DNA of 64,000 bases from Amycolatopsis umgeniensis (GTDB lineage: Bacteria; Actinomycetota; Actinomycetes; Mycobacteriales; Pseudonocardiaceae), in NCBI RefSeq assembly GCF_014205155.1, contig NZ_JACHMX010000001.1, positions 7,998,001-8,062,000 on the forward strand, given 5' to 3'. The position numbers were made by a program, and so were the translations under genes. Every line of letters starts with the position of its first letter. The first letter of the stretch is position 1. Of the stretch, positions 1 through 9,425 are shown in pieces. The notes beneath the pieces were generated by a model. It saw only the letters and a list, made by a program, of their open reading frames with translations, did not search any database and was not told where the DNA came from.

Positions 1-2767
1 GGTCCGGCCCTCGATGGTCGCGGGCCACAGTTACGGCGAACTGGTCGCGCTGGCCGCCGCGGGTGCGCTGAGCTCGGCTTCGTTGCTCGCGTGCAGCCAA
101 GCGCGGGCGGCGGCGATCCTCGACGCGACCGGCGACGGCGACCCGGGAACGATGGCGGCCGTCGCCGCCGATGCCGTCGACGTCACCGAGAGCCTTGACG
201 AGGCCGTTGTCATCGCCAACCGCAATTCGCCGGAGCAGACGGTGATCTCCGGGCCGACCGCCGCCGTCGGCATCGTGGCGGACCGGTTGCGGAGCCGCGG
301 TTTCGGGGTGAAGACCCTCCCGGTCGCCTGCGCGTTCCACAGCCCGCTGGTCGCCTCGGCGGAGGCGGAGTTCGCCCGAGTCCTCGAGGCCGTCCCGGTC
401 AACGAACCCGAGATCCCGGTGTGGGCCAACCGGACCGCCGGACCCTACCCGCCGGACCCGGACGGGATCCGCGCCGAACTGGCCGCGCAGATCGGCGCGC
501 CGGTGCGGTTCGCCGACCAGATCGAAGCCATGTACCAGGCGGGCGCCAGGACGTTCGTCGAGGCGGGCCCCGGATCCGTCCTCACCCGGCTCGTCGGCGC
601 CGTTCTCGACGGCCGTCCACATCGGACGGTCACCTTCGAGAGCGGCCGCCGCACCGGGATCCCCGGTTTCCTCGCCGCACTGGCCAGGCTGGCGGTCGCG
701 GGCGTGGACGTCCGCACCGGCAGGCTGTTCACCGGGCGAGCTTGTACGGACGCGCTTTCCGCGCGGCCGCCGAAGAAGGCGGGCTGGACCGTCGACGGAC
801 AGCTCGTCCGCACCGCCGACGGTGAGATCCCGGCCACCGCCCTGCATCCAGCCCGACGAATCCCCACGGAGGCGATCGTGACATCCCGGCCCGGCACCGA
901 CGGCGGTGAGGCACTCGTTTCGGAGTTCCTCCGTACCAGCCGCGAGATGATCGCCGCGCAACGGGACGTCCTGCTCGGCTATTTCGGCACGGACCCCGGC
1001 GTCCGTCCACCCACGCCCGCCGCCCTCCCTGTTGTCGCCTCCCTGCCCGAGCCACTGCCCGAATCACTGCCCGAGCCGGTGCGTGCCGAACGTCCGGTGT
1101 TCGACGTCGTGGTCGAGGTGATCGGCGAGCGGACCGGCTATCCGGTCGACATGATCGAGCCCGATCTGGATCTGGAAGCCGATCTGAGCGTCGATTCGAT
1201 CAAACGCGCCGAGATCGCCGGCGAGCTGGCGACCCGGCTGGGCCTCACCGGCGGCGATCCCGAGGAGCTGGCCAAGGCCAGGACCGCGGCCGCCCTCGCG
1301 GACCTGATCACCGGCGGCGGCACCGAAGCCGCGCCGTCCGCCGAGCGGGCCGATGCCGTCGTGGTGGCGCCGAAGCGCTATCTGATGCGGGAATTCGACC
1401 TCGCCGACGCCACCCCCGCCGACGAGGAACTCGCCGGACTCCGTTTCGCCGTCGTCGGCGAAGGCCAGGTCGCCGAGATGCTCGCCACCCGGCTCGCCGG
1501 ATACGGCGCGGAAACCGAACTGGTCCAAGGTGTGCCGGAACACGGCGCCGACGGGGTCTTCCACCTCTCACCTTCCTTCCCCGATGATTTCCCGCTGTAC
1601 CAAGCAGTCTTGGCAGGCGGACCGCGCTGGCTCATCGCGAACGGTCCCGTCGACGGCGCCCGGGGTTTCTTCCGCACGGTGGCGAAGGAGTACCCCGACA
1701 CGGTCGCGCGCGTGGTCGAGCAGCACCCCGAATCCACCGTGGACGAACAGGTGGAGGCCCTCCTCGCGGAGTTGTCCGCCGGTGACTGGGAGCCGGTCGT
1801 CATCCGCCGCGACGGCGCGCGTCGCGGATTGCGGATGACCGAGGAACGCCTCGGCCTGCTCGGCAGTACGGGCGCCGGGCCGTCGGGCGACGGGACGGCC
1901 GAAGCCGAAGCGCTCGGCCTGGACCGGGATTCGGTCGTCCTCCTCGTCGGCGGGGCGAAGGGCATCACCGCCCGGCTGGCCACCACGCTGGCCTCGGCGT
2001 CGCGATGCCGCATCGAGCTGTTCGGCCGCACCGCCGTACCCATCGACGGCGAGGAACCGGACATCGCCACGGCGACGACGTCGGCGGAGCTGCGTGCGGC
2101 CCTGATCGGGAGCGGGCTGAGCAAACCGGCCGAGATCGAGCGGACCATCCGGATCATCGAGGCCGAACGGGAGGTCCGCGGCACCCTGCGCCGGATCAGC
2201 GGCCTCGGCAGCCCCGTGCGCTATCACTCGGTGGACATGCTGGACGCGGAGGCCGTGCACCGCGCGGTCAAGGAGATCCACGCCGAGCACGGCCGGATCG
2301 ACGGCATCGTCTACGCGGCGGGCGTCATCGAGGACAAGCTGATCGCGGAGAAGGACCCGTCGTCGTTCAACCGCGTCTTCGCCACCAAAGTCGAAGGGGC
2401 GAGCACGCTGCTGGCGGCGGCCGGTGAACTGCCGGAGGCCCCGAAGTTCGCCGTCCTGTTCGGCAGTATCGCCGCGACGCTCGGCAACCGGGGGCAGTCC
2501 GACTACGCGGCCGCGAACGACGCGCTGGAGGCGCTCGGCCACCGGTGGTCCACTGTGTACGGACGCCGTGGGCTCACCGTCCACTGGGGACCGTGGGCAC
2601 CGACCGGGGTCAACAACGGGATGGTCACGCCGGAACTGATGCGGGACTACGCCCGGCGCGGGATCGAACTGATCGACCCCGAAGAAGGCACGTTGAGCCT
2701 GTTGCGCGAGCTGGCGTGGGGCGACGAGGACCTCACGGCCGTCACGTTCACCGCGTCGGGGTGGTGA
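1..2767 (+). CDS. Iterative type I PKS / PUFA-synthase-like protein, AT-ACP-KR (5' truncated)
   Basis: The frame is open from the first bases, so this is the C-terminal part of a larger protein; a ketosynthase probably lies just outside. Visible in order: the end of an acyltransferase (GHSYGE nucleophile elbow, Ser at about base 28), a Pro-rich linker, one acyl carrier domain whose phosphopantetheine Ser sits in SVDSIKRAEI (codon 1196-1198), then a ketoreductase (GGAKGIT cofactor loop; YAAGV; GSIAATLGNRGQSDYAAAND active site). The DSIKR form of the carrier motif is characteristic of PfaA/HglE-type polyunsaturated-fatty-acid and glycolipid synthases rather than modular PKS. It lies 3 bp from the next PKS gene, so the two are surely co-expressed and probably form one iterative synthase. 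Product unknown. Confidence 0.85.
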   Translation, partial: VRPSMVAGHSYGELVALAAAGALSSASLLACSQARAAAILDATGDGDPGTMAAVAADAVDVTESLDEAVVIANRNSPEQTVISGPTAAVGIVADRLRSRGFGVKTLPVACAFHSPLVASAEAEFARVLEAVPVNEPEIPVWANRTAGPYPPDPDGIRAELAAQIGAPVRFADQIEAMYQAGARTFVEAGPGSVLTRLVGAVLDGRPHRTVTFESGRRTGIPGFLAALARLAVAGVDVRTGRLFTGRACTDALSARPPKKAGWTVDGQLVRTADGEIPATALHPARRIPTEAIVTSRPGTDGGEALVSEFLRTSREMIAAQRDVLLGYFGTDPGVRPPTPAALPVVASLPEPLPESLPEPVRAERPVFDVVVEVIGERTGYPVDMIEPDLDLEADLSVDSIKRAEIAGELATRLGLTGGDPEELAKARTAAALADLITGGGTEAAPSAERADAVVVAPKRYLMREFDLADATPADEELAGLRFAVVGEGQVAEMLATRLAGYGAETELVQGVPEHGADGVFHLSPSFPDDFPLYQAVLAGGPRWLIANGPVDGARGFFRTVAKEYPDTVARVVEQHPESTVDEQVEALLAELSAGDWEPVVIRRDGARRGLRMTEERLGLLGSTGAGPSGDGTAEAEALGLDRDSVVLLVGGAKGITARLATTLASASRCRIELFGRTAVPIDGEEPDIATATTSAELRAALIGSGLSKPAEIERTIRIIEAEREVRGTLRRISGLGSPVRYHSVDMLDAEAVHRAVKEIHAEHGRIDGIVYAAGVIEDKLIAEKDPSSFNRVFATKVEGASTLLAAAGELPEAPKFAVLFGSIAATLGNRGQSDYAAANDALEALGHRWSTVYGRRGLTVHWGPWAPTGVNNGMVTPELMRDYARRGIELIDPEEGTLSLLRELAWGDEDLTAVTFTASGW

Positions 2768-2770
2768 CCG

Positions 2771-5700
2771 GTGGCCGAAACGCCCCCGATCGCGATCGTC
2801 GGGATGTCGGTGCTGTTCCCCGGAGCCCCCGATCTCGAGACCTACTGGCGCAACATCGTCGACGGCGTCGACGCGATCACCGAGGTCCCGGCCGACCGCT
2901 GGGATCCAGGCTTCTACCAGCCTGACGCGGAGCCGCGGGCGGACCGGATCTACTGCCGTCGCGGCGGTTTCGTCGGCGATCTGGCCGACGTGGACGTCAC
3001 CGGCTTCGGCGTCATGCCGTCTTCGATCCCGGGCACCGAACCCGATCAGCTGATCGCGCTGCGGGTGGCCGCGCAGGCCATCGCCGACGCCGGCGGCGAG
3101 CACCGGCTGCCCGCGGACCGGCAGCGCACCGGGGTCATCCTCGGCCGAGGCGGCTACCTCACCCCCGGTCTGGTGCGGCTCGACCAGCGCGTGCGGACGG
3201 CCACCCAGGTCGTCCGCACCCTCGGCGAACTGATGCCCGAACTCGGCGGCGAGCGGCTGGAAGAACTCCGCCAGGCCTTCACCGACCGGCTCGGCCCCGA
3301 GGCCCCCGACGCGGCGATCGGGCTCGTGCCCAACCTCGCCGCCTCCCGGCTGGCGAACCGGCTCGACCTGCGCGGCCCCGCGTACACGGTGGACGCCGCC
3401 TGCGCTTCCTCGCTCGTCGCCGTCGACCACGCCGTACGCGAACTGGCGACCGGACGATGCGACGTGGTGCTGGCCGGTGGCGTGCACCATTGCCACGACG
3501 TCACCTTCTGGAGTGTGTTCTCCCAGCTCGGCGCGTTGTCGCGGAGCCAGCGGATCCGTCCGTTCCACCAGGACGCCGACGGGGTGCTGATCGGCGAGGG
3601 CACCGGGGTCGTCGTGCTGAAGCGGCTCGCGGACGCCGAAACCGACGGCGACCGGGTCTACGCCGTCGTCACCGGTACCGGCGTGGCCAGTGACGGCCGG
3701 ACCGCCGGACTGGCCAATCCGGACAGCGCCGGGCAGGTCCGCGCGGTGCGGCAGGCCTGGACCGCCGCGGGGATCGACCCCACCTCGATCGGGCTGCTCG
3801 AAGCGCACGGGACCGCGACGCCCGCGGGCGACGCCGCCGAACTGGCGACGATCGCGGAGGTCTTCGGGCGGGCGGACGAGCCGACGGCGGTGCTCGGTTC
3901 GGTCAAGTCGATGATCGGGCACACCATGCCCGCGGCGGGCGTCGCCGGTCTGGTCAAGGCGGCGCTGGCCGTGTACCACGGGGTTCTCCCGCCGACACTG
4001 CACTGCGAGGAACCGCATCCGGCGCTGGCCGCGACCCGGTTCGAGACGCTCGGCACCGCGAAGGCCTGGCGGTCCGACGACCGGCGGCCGGTGCGGCGGG
4101 CCGGGGTCAACGCCTTCGGTTTCGGCGGGATCAACGCGCATGTCGTCCTGGAACAGGCCGCGACACGTCCGGCGGTCGAGGTCCGCGAGCCCGAACGCGT
4201 CCTGCGGCTGTCCGCGCCGACCATCGCCGAGATGGGCTGCCTGCTCGAGCGGGACGACCTGCTGAGCAGCGGAGACACCGGCCGCGGCCGGTTCCGGCTC
4301 GGCCTCGTCGACCCGACGCCCAAACGGCTCACCTTGGCCAGGAAGGTGGTCGCGAAGGGCAGACCCTGGCGCGGCCGCAACGACCTCTGGTTCGTTCCGC
4401 AGCCGCTGCTCGGCTCGGGCCGGGGCAAGATCGCGTTCGTCTTCCCCGGCCTGGAGAACGAATTCGAGGCCGACGCCGCCGACATCGCGCGCCATTTCGG
4501 GGTCCGCTGGGAGCCGCCGGACGTCACCGTCGGCGACGTCGGCAGGCACGGCAAGGGTGTGTTCCAGCTGGGCAGGCTGCTCGACACGGCGTTGCGCGGG
4601 CTGTGCGTGACCCCGGACGCGCTCGCCGGGCACAGCCTGGGGGAGTGGACCGCCATGGCCGTCGCCGGGATCCACGCCGACGATGAGGTCGACGCGTTCC
4701 TGGCGGGCTTCGAACCCGACGCGCTCAAGGTGCCGGGGCTGGCCTTCGCGGTGATCGGCGCGCCCGCCGCCGTGGTCCGGGAAGTCCTCAAAGGACAGTC
4801 CGAAGTGGTGCTTTCCCATGACAACGCCCCCAAACAGGCCATGATCTGTGGCCCTGCGGAAGCCGTCGAGGGCCTCGTGGCCGAATTCCGAGAGGGTGGT
4901 GTGATCTCCCAGATCCTGCCGTTCCGGTCCGGATTCCACACCCCGATGCTCGCGCCGTACCTCGGCCCGATCCGGGAGGCCGCCGAGCGCTACACTCTGC
5001 ATCCGGCGAAACTCCCGGTCTGGTCGGCCACGACGGGGCGTCCCTATCCGGCGGCGGCCACGGAGGTACGGGAGCTGTTCGTCCGGCATCTGCTGGAGCC
5101 GGTGCGGTTCCGCGGTCTCATCGAGAACATGTACGCGGCCGGGTTCCGTGGGTTCGTGCAGACGGGCGCGGGACAGCTCGGCTCGCTGATCGGGAACATC
5201 CTGCACGACCGCGAACATCTCGTCGTCGCCGCGCATTCCGCGCACCGGCCCGGCCTTCCGCAGCTGCTGCGGGTGGCCACCGCCCTGTGGGCCGACGGTG
5301 CCGATCCGGCGTTCGAGCTCCTGCCCGGTCAAGGCGGCAAACGCGGCCGGGCGATCCGCCTCGACCTCGGCGGCGCGCTGGTTTCGCTCGACGAGAGCGT
5401 CCGGCGCGGCTTCCGCCCCGGTGCGGCCAAGACGTCCACTTTGGACCGGATCGGGGAACGAAACCCGCTGGCCGCCGAGTTCTCCGGGCTGCTGGCCGAC
5501 ACCGCCGGCCTGGCGGCCGAACTGTTCGCCGCCAGGTCGGCGCCCCGGCTCCGGCCGTTGCACACCGAACTCCGGGTCTCCGTCGAGACGATGCCTTATC
5601 TGCTCGACCACTGCTTCTTCAGACAGCCGCCGGGCGCGGATCCCGCCGACTCGTGGCCGGTCGTGCCCGCCACGACGGTGATCGGACATCTGATGGACTT

Positions 5701-7042
5701 CGCCGAACAGGCGGCGCTGGGCCGCCGCGCGGTCGAACTGGAGGACGTCCGGCTGAACCAATGGATCGCCGCGACACCCGCGCTGGACGTACCCGTGACC
5801 GTGGTGCCCCAAAGCCGGTCCCGGGTCGGCGTTTCCTTGGGCGAGTACTCCCGGGCCGTCGTCCGGCTGGACGAGGGATTTCCCGCCGACCCGCCCGCAC
5901 CGTGGACGTTCCCCGCCGAGGACGAACGGACGCCGGACCTGCGTGCCGAGCAGCTCTACACCGAACGCTGGATGTTCCACGGCCCGAAGTTCCAGGGCGT
6001 CACGGACCTCGTCGCGGTGGGGGAGCGGCACGTGCGCGGAGTGCTGCGGACGCCCGAGGCACCGGGTGCGCTCCTGGACAACGCCGGTCAGCTGCTCGGG
6101 TACTGGGTCATGTCCCGGCTTCCCAGCCGCACCACGGTTTTCCCGGTGGGCATGCGGCGGATCCGGTTCTGGGGCGAGCATCCCGTGCCGGGGGAGTGGC
6201 TCGACTGCGTCGTCCGCGTCGTCTCGGTCACCGACACCGAACTCGAAGCGGACGTCCAGCTGATCCGCGGCGGCCGGGTCTGGGCGGAGGTCGAGGGCTG
6301 GCGCGATCGCCGGTTCGACAGCAATCCGGCGATCCGCGCGATGGACCGGCGGCCCGAACGCGCCACGCTGTCGGAGGACCAGCCGGGCGGCTGGGCGCTC
6401 GTCCGCGAGCAATGGCCGGATCTGGCGACGCGGGACCTGATCATGCGGAACGTGCTGGCCGGCGTGGAACGGCAGGACTACGCCTGCCAGCAGCCACGCG
6501 GCAAACGGGCGTGGCTGCTCGGGCGGATCGCGGCCAAGGACGCCGTGCGGCGGATGCTCTGGCGAGATGGCGAAGGTGACATCTTCCCCGCCGAACTCCG
6601 GATCGGGAACGATCCCTCGGGGGCGCCGATCGTGTCGGGCGCCTATGGACGCGAGTTGCCCGGGCTCACGGTTTCGATCGCCCATCGGGACGCGTTCGGT
6701 GTCGCCATCGCCCGCCCCGGACCGTGCGGGATCGACGTCAAGGCCGTGGAGAACCGCACGGAGAACACGGTCACCGCCGCTCTCGGCGAGGCGGAACGAG
6801 CACTGCTGCGTGAGCCGGAAGCCTTGTGGTTCACCAGGTTCTGGGCCGCGAAGGAGGCCGTCGCGAAACGGCTCCGCACCGGCCTGCGCGGTGACCCGCG
6901 TGCTTTCGCCGTCGTCGGCGCGGACGACGGGCGGCTCACCGTGGAGGTGGGCGGTGCCCGGTATCCGGTGTGGCACACCACGATCGCCACCCCGGCGAAG
7001 GACTACGTCGTGGCTTGGACGGAGAACGAAGATGACCACTGA
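2771..7042 (+). CDS. Iterative PKS/PUFA-like synthase KS-AT-DH-PPTase
   Basis: A 1423-residue protein starting at GTG. An N-terminal ketosynthase has Cys211 (VDAACASS), His346 (EAHGTATP) and His384 (GHTMP). An acyltransferase follows with Ser622 in GHSLGEW. A double-hotdog dehydratase region covers roughly 900-1180 (LLDHCFF with His947; FHGPKFQGV later). The C-terminal ~200 residues are an Sfp/Pfa-type phosphopantetheinyl transferase (GIDVKAVENR near 1321; WAAKEAVAK near 1360). A C-terminal PPTase is typical of enediyne PKSs, and separate KS and KR/ACP subunits of PUFA/secondary-lipid synthases; this protein combines both. It can presumably activate the ACPs of the neighbouring proteins. Its end overlaps the free ACP gene by 11 bp. 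Substrate and product cannot be read from sequence. Confidence 0.88.
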   Translation: MAETPPIAIVGMSVLFPGAPDLETYWRNIVDGVDAITEVPADRWDPGFYQPDAEPRADRIYCRRGGFVGDLADVDVTGFGVMPSSIPGTEPDQLIALRVAAQAIADAGGEHRLPADRQRTGVILGRGGYLTPGLVRLDQRVRTATQVVRTLGELMPELGGERLEELRQAFTDRLGPEAPDAAIGLVPNLAASRLANRLDLRGPAYTVDAACASSLVAVDHAVRELATGRCDVVLAGGVHHCHDVTFWSVFSQLGALSRSQRIRPFHQDADGVLIGEGTGVVVLKRLADAETDGDRVYAVVTGTGVASDGRTAGLANPDSAGQVRAVRQAWTAAGIDPTSIGLLEAHGTATPAGDAAELATIAEVFGRADEPTAVLGSVKSMIGHTMPAAGVAGLVKAALAVYHGVLPPTLHCEEPHPALAATRFETLGTAKAWRSDDRRPVRRAGVNAFGFGGINAHVVLEQAATRPAVEVREPERVLRLSAPTIAEMGCLLERDDLLSSGDTGRGRFRLGLVDPTPKRLTLARKVVAKGRPWRGRNDLWFVPQPLLGSGRGKIAFVFPGLENEFEADAADIARHFGVRWEPPDVTVGDVGRHGKGVFQLGRLLDTALRGLCVTPDALAGHSLGEWTAMAVAGIHADDEVDAFLAGFEPDALKVPGLAFAVIGAPAAVVREVLKGQSEVVLSHDNAPKQAMICGPAEAVEGLVAEFREGGVISQILPFRSGFHTPMLAPYLGPIREAAERYTLHPAKLPVWSATTGRPYPAAATEVRELFVRHLLEPVRFRGLIENMYAAGFRGFVQTGAGQLGSLIGNILHDREHLVVAAHSAHRPGLPQLLRVATALWADGADPAFELLPGQGGKRGRAIRLDLGGALVSLDESVRRGFRPGAAKTSTLDRIGERNPLAAEFSGLLADTAGLAAELFAARSAPRLRPLHTELRVSVETMPYLLDHCFFRQPPGADPADSWPVVPATTVIGHLMDFAEQAALGRRAVELEDVRLNQWIAATPALDVPVTVVPQSRSRVGVSLGEYSRAVVRLDEGFPADPPAPWTFPAEDERTPDLRAEQLYTERWMFHGPKFQGVTDLVAVGERHVRGVLRTPEAPGALLDNAGQLLGYWVMSRLPSRTTVFPVGMRRIRFWGEHPVPGEWLDCVVRVVSVTDTELEADVQLIRGGRVWAEVEGWRDRRFDSNPAIRAMDRRPERATLSEDQPGGWALVREQWPDLATRDLIMRNVLAGVERQDYACQQPRGKRAWLLGRIAAKDAVRRMLWRDGEGDIFPAELRIGNDPSGAPIVSGAYGRELPGLTVSIAHRDAFGVAIARPGPCGIDVKAVENRTENTVTAALGEAERALLREPEALWFTRFWAAKEAVAKRLRTGLRGDPRAFAVVGADDGRLTVEVGGARYPVWHTTIATPAKDYVVAWTENEDDH

Positions 7043-7331
7043 AACCGTGTCGCCCGAGACGGTCTTGGCCGACCTCACCGTGATGCTGCGCGAACTGCTC
7101 GAGGAGTACGGGCTGGACGACGCGGAGATCGGGCGGGACACGAAGTTCCACGACGACCTCGAACTGGAGAGCATCGACCTCGTCACGCTGTCCGGCGTGC
7201 TGCGGGACCACTACGGCGACGAGGTCAACTTCGCCGAGTTCATCGCGGAACGCGAACTGGACGAGATCATCGCGCTGACCGTCGGCGAACTGGTCGACCA
7301 CGTCGTCGATTCCCTGGCCGGGAAGGCCTGA
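7032..7331 (+). CDS. Free-standing acyl carrier protein
   Basis: A 99-residue acidic carrier protein; the attachment Ser is in LELESIDLVTL. Its ATG lies inside the end of the preceding PKS gene (ATGACCACTGA overlap), which implies translational coupling. It is probably modified by the PPTase fused to that PKS. As a discrete carrier beside a synthase that already has a built-in ACP, it may carry a starter or finished acyl chain between the synthase and the downstream hydrolase or glycosyltransferase; that role is inferred from position only. Confidence 0.88.
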   Translation: MTTETVSPETVLADLTVMLRELLEEYGLDDAEIGRDTKFHDDLELESIDLVTLSGVLRDHYGDEVNFAEFIAERELDEIIALTVGELVDHVVDSLAGKA

Positions 7332-7333
7332 GC

Positions 7334-8125
7334 ATGGCCAAGATCCGGGTGGGCGCGCTCGACGTCCATGTCCAGCGTCTCGGGCCCTCGGACGGTGACG
7401 CGCCGATCGTGGTGTTCGTCCACGGCCTCCTCACCGACAGCCTGGCGAGCTACTACTTCACCCTGGGACCCGCCTTCGCGGCGCAAGGCATAGACGTCGT
7501 CATGTACGACCTTCGCGGGCACGGGCGCACGACGCGGCCCGCCACCGGCTACCGGCTGGAGGAGTTCGTCACCGATCTCGACGGCCTGCTCACCACGCTC
7601 GGGATCGACCGGCCGGTCCACGTGGTCGGGAACTCGTTCGGCGGATCGGTCGCCTTCGGTTTCGCGGCCGGGCGTCCCGAACGCGTCGCCAGCGTCACCG
7701 CCATCGAGGCGGAGCCGCCGGTGCGAGCCTGGATCGGGCATATGGCCGAGGGGCTCGCCGACGCCGAGAACCGGCTGGCGCACGACGAAGTGATCGGCTG
7801 GATCGCCGAGAACCACGGCGCGCACACCGCGCGGCTGTCGAAATCGGCGTACAAGATCCTGGCGGCGACGACCTTGGCCGAAGACATCCCGCGCAGCCGG
7901 GTCATCGGCGACGACCTCGCGGCGGTGCGGTGCCCGGTGTTCGCGCTGTTCGGCGATCTGTCCGGGCTTGCGGCGCAGGTCCCGGACCTGGAGGCGAACC
8001 TCGCCCGCTGTCGCACGGTCGTGCTGCCCGACCAGGGGCATTCGGTGCTGGTCGAGCGCACCGACGAGACGTCGGAACTGATCCTGGGCTGGGTCCGCGA
8101 ACACTCGCGCGAAACGGTGGCCTAG
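7334..8125 (+). CDS. Alpha/beta hydrolase, possible thioesterase of the PKS locus
   Basis: A 263-residue alpha/beta-hydrolase fold protein. An oxyanion-hole segment VFVHGLL near the N-terminus, a nucleophile elbow GNSFGGS, an acid candidate in LFGDLSG and a C-terminal His in PDQGHSVLVE give the Ser-Asp-His set. It begins 2 bp after the ACP gene and abuts the glycosyltransferase, so it belongs to the same transcript. In lipid/polyketide loci such enzymes often release the acyl chain from the carrier protein or edit it. The family also includes esterases and haloperoxidase-like hydrolases, so the exact reaction is open. Confidence 0.8.
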   Translation: MAKIRVGALDVHVQRLGPSDGDAPIVVFVHGLLTDSLASYYFTLGPAFAAQGIDVVMYDLRGHGRTTRPATGYRLEEFVTDLDGLLTTLGIDRPVHVVGNSFGGSVAFGFAAGRPERVASVTAIEAEPPVRAWIGHMAEGLADAENRLAHDEVIGWIAENHGAHTARLSKSAYKILAATTLAEDIPRSRVIGDDLAAVRCPVFALFGDLSGLAAQVPDLEANLARCRTVVLPDQGHSVLVERTDETSELILGWVREHSRETVA

Positions 8126-9271
8126 GTGGGCAGATTCCTCTTCGTCACCCCGCCGCTGACCGGGCACGTCAACCCGGCGGTGGGAGTCGCGGCGGCCCTG
8201 ACCGCGCGCGGGCACCAGATCGCCTGGGCGGGGCAGCCGGAGATCATCCGGCGGCTCGCGGGCGACGGCGCCCGGGTGTTCCCGTGCGCCGTCCCGCGAG
8301 GCCTGCCCGAACGCGACGCGGGCCTCAAGGGACCGGCGGCGTTCCGGTTCCTGTGGGAGGAGTTCCTGATCCCGCTGGCCGAGGCGATGGCGCCCGGCGT
8401 CCGCACCGCGATCGGCCGGTTCCGCCCGCAGGTGGTGGTCGCCGACCAGCAGGCCATCGCCGGCGGTCTCGTCGCCGACGGGCTCGGCCTGCCGTGGGTC
8501 ACCTCCGCGACGACGTCCGCGGAACTCGTCGACCCCCTCGCCGGGATGCCGAAGGTGGCGGCTTGGGTCGACGACCTCCTCGGCGATCTGCGGACTCGGA
8601 TCGACGGCGGCCCCGCCGACCCCCGGATGTCCCCGCACGGCGTGCTCGCGTTCACCACCCGGGAACTGCTCGGCGCGGCCGCGCTGCCGAAACGGGTCCG
8701 GCTGGTCGGCCCGTCGATCGGCGGGCGCGCGCCCACCGGCGACTTCCCGTGGGACCGGCTCGACCCGGCGGTGCCGACGGTGTTCGTCACCCTCGGGACC
8801 GCGAACGCCGACGCCGCGGGGAAGTTCCTCGAGGCGGCGGCGCGGGGGCTGGCGGCGATCGCCGGGATCCGGACCGTGATCGCCGATCCCGGCGGTGCCG
8901 TGGGACCGGTGGGGGACAAGGTGCTCGTGATGCCGCAGGTGCCCCAGATGGCGCTGCTGGCGCGCGTGGACGCCGTCGTCTGCCACGGCGGGCACAACAC
9001 CGTCTGCGAAAGCCTGTGGCACGGCGTCCCGCTGGTGGTCGCGCCGATCCGGGACGACCAGCCGATCGTCGCCGGACAGGTGGTCGACGCGGGCGCCGGC
9101 GTCCGGCTGCGGTTCGGCCGCGTGAAACCCGAACGGATCGCGTCCGCCGTGACCAGGGTGCTGGACGATCCGGCGTATCGCTCGGCCGCCGAAAAGGTGG
9201 GCGCCTCGTTCCGGGAAGCGGGCGGCGCCGCGACGGCCGCCGATCACCTGGAGGCTCTGCTGGGCGGCTGA
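8126..9271 (+). CDS. Family 1 (MGT-like) glycosyltransferase
   Basis: A 381-residue GT-B glycosyltransferase whose GTG directly follows the hydrolase stop. The N-terminal acceptor domain begins with the usual [18 protein letters not shown], and the C-terminal donor domain has [19 protein letters not shown] and [10 protein letters not shown], the nucleotide-sugar-binding signature of macrolide and natural-product glycosyltransferases. As the last gene of the PKS operon it probably transfers a sugar to the lipid or polyketide made upstream, giving a glycolipid-like product. The donor sugar cannot be told; no sugar-biosynthesis genes are visible. The stop codon is embedded in a dispersed inverted-repeat element. 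Confidence 0.85.
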   Translation: MGRFLFVTPPLTGHVNPAVGVAAALTARGHQIAWAGQPEIIRRLAGDGARVFPCAVPRGLPERDAGLKGPAAFRFLWEEFLIPLAEAMAPGVRTAIGRFRPQVVVADQQAIAGGLVADGLGLPWVTSATTSAELVDPLAGMPKVAAWVDDLLGDLRTRIDGGPADPRMSPHGVLAFTTRELLGAAALPKRVRLVGPSIGGRAPTGDFPWDRLDPAVPTVFVTLGTANADAAGKFLEAAARGLAAIAGIRTVIADPGGAVGPVGDKVLVMPQVPQMALLARVDAVVCHGGHNTVCESLWHGVPLVVAPIRDDQPIVAGQVVDAGAGVRLRFGRVKPERIASAVTRVLDDPAYRSAAEKVGASFREAGGAATAADHLEALLGG

Positions 9272-9346
9272 AGGGGACTTTCCCCTCATCGCACGCGGTG
9301 AAGGGCGCTTTCATCACATCAGACGCGGGGATGGTCCCCTTCAGCC
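9266..9346. repeat. 81 bp MITE-like inverted-repeat element, copy 1
   Basis: Perfect 13 bp terminal inverted repeats (GGCTGAAGGGGAC ... GTCCCCTTCAGCC) enclose about 55 bp. The stop codon of the glycosyltransferase (9269-9271) lies in the left terminal repeat. A clearly similar element in the opposite orientation occurs at 35101-35179. It may act as a transcription terminator between the PKS operon and ctaD. Confidence 0.75.
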
Positions 9347-9425
9347 TCTTGAAAAGCCCGCGTGTAGGGACTCTCCTGGAGGGGTACCAGCTTTCAGAAG
9401 GTGTGTCGTCGTGCTGGGAGTCGCC

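Noticed and set aside
1568..7186. A 1872-codon open frame on the minus strand opposite the PKS genes
   Set aside because: It is antisense to proteins with intact catalytic motifs, rich in Arg/Pro/Gly and without any domain; a shadow of third-position GC bias.
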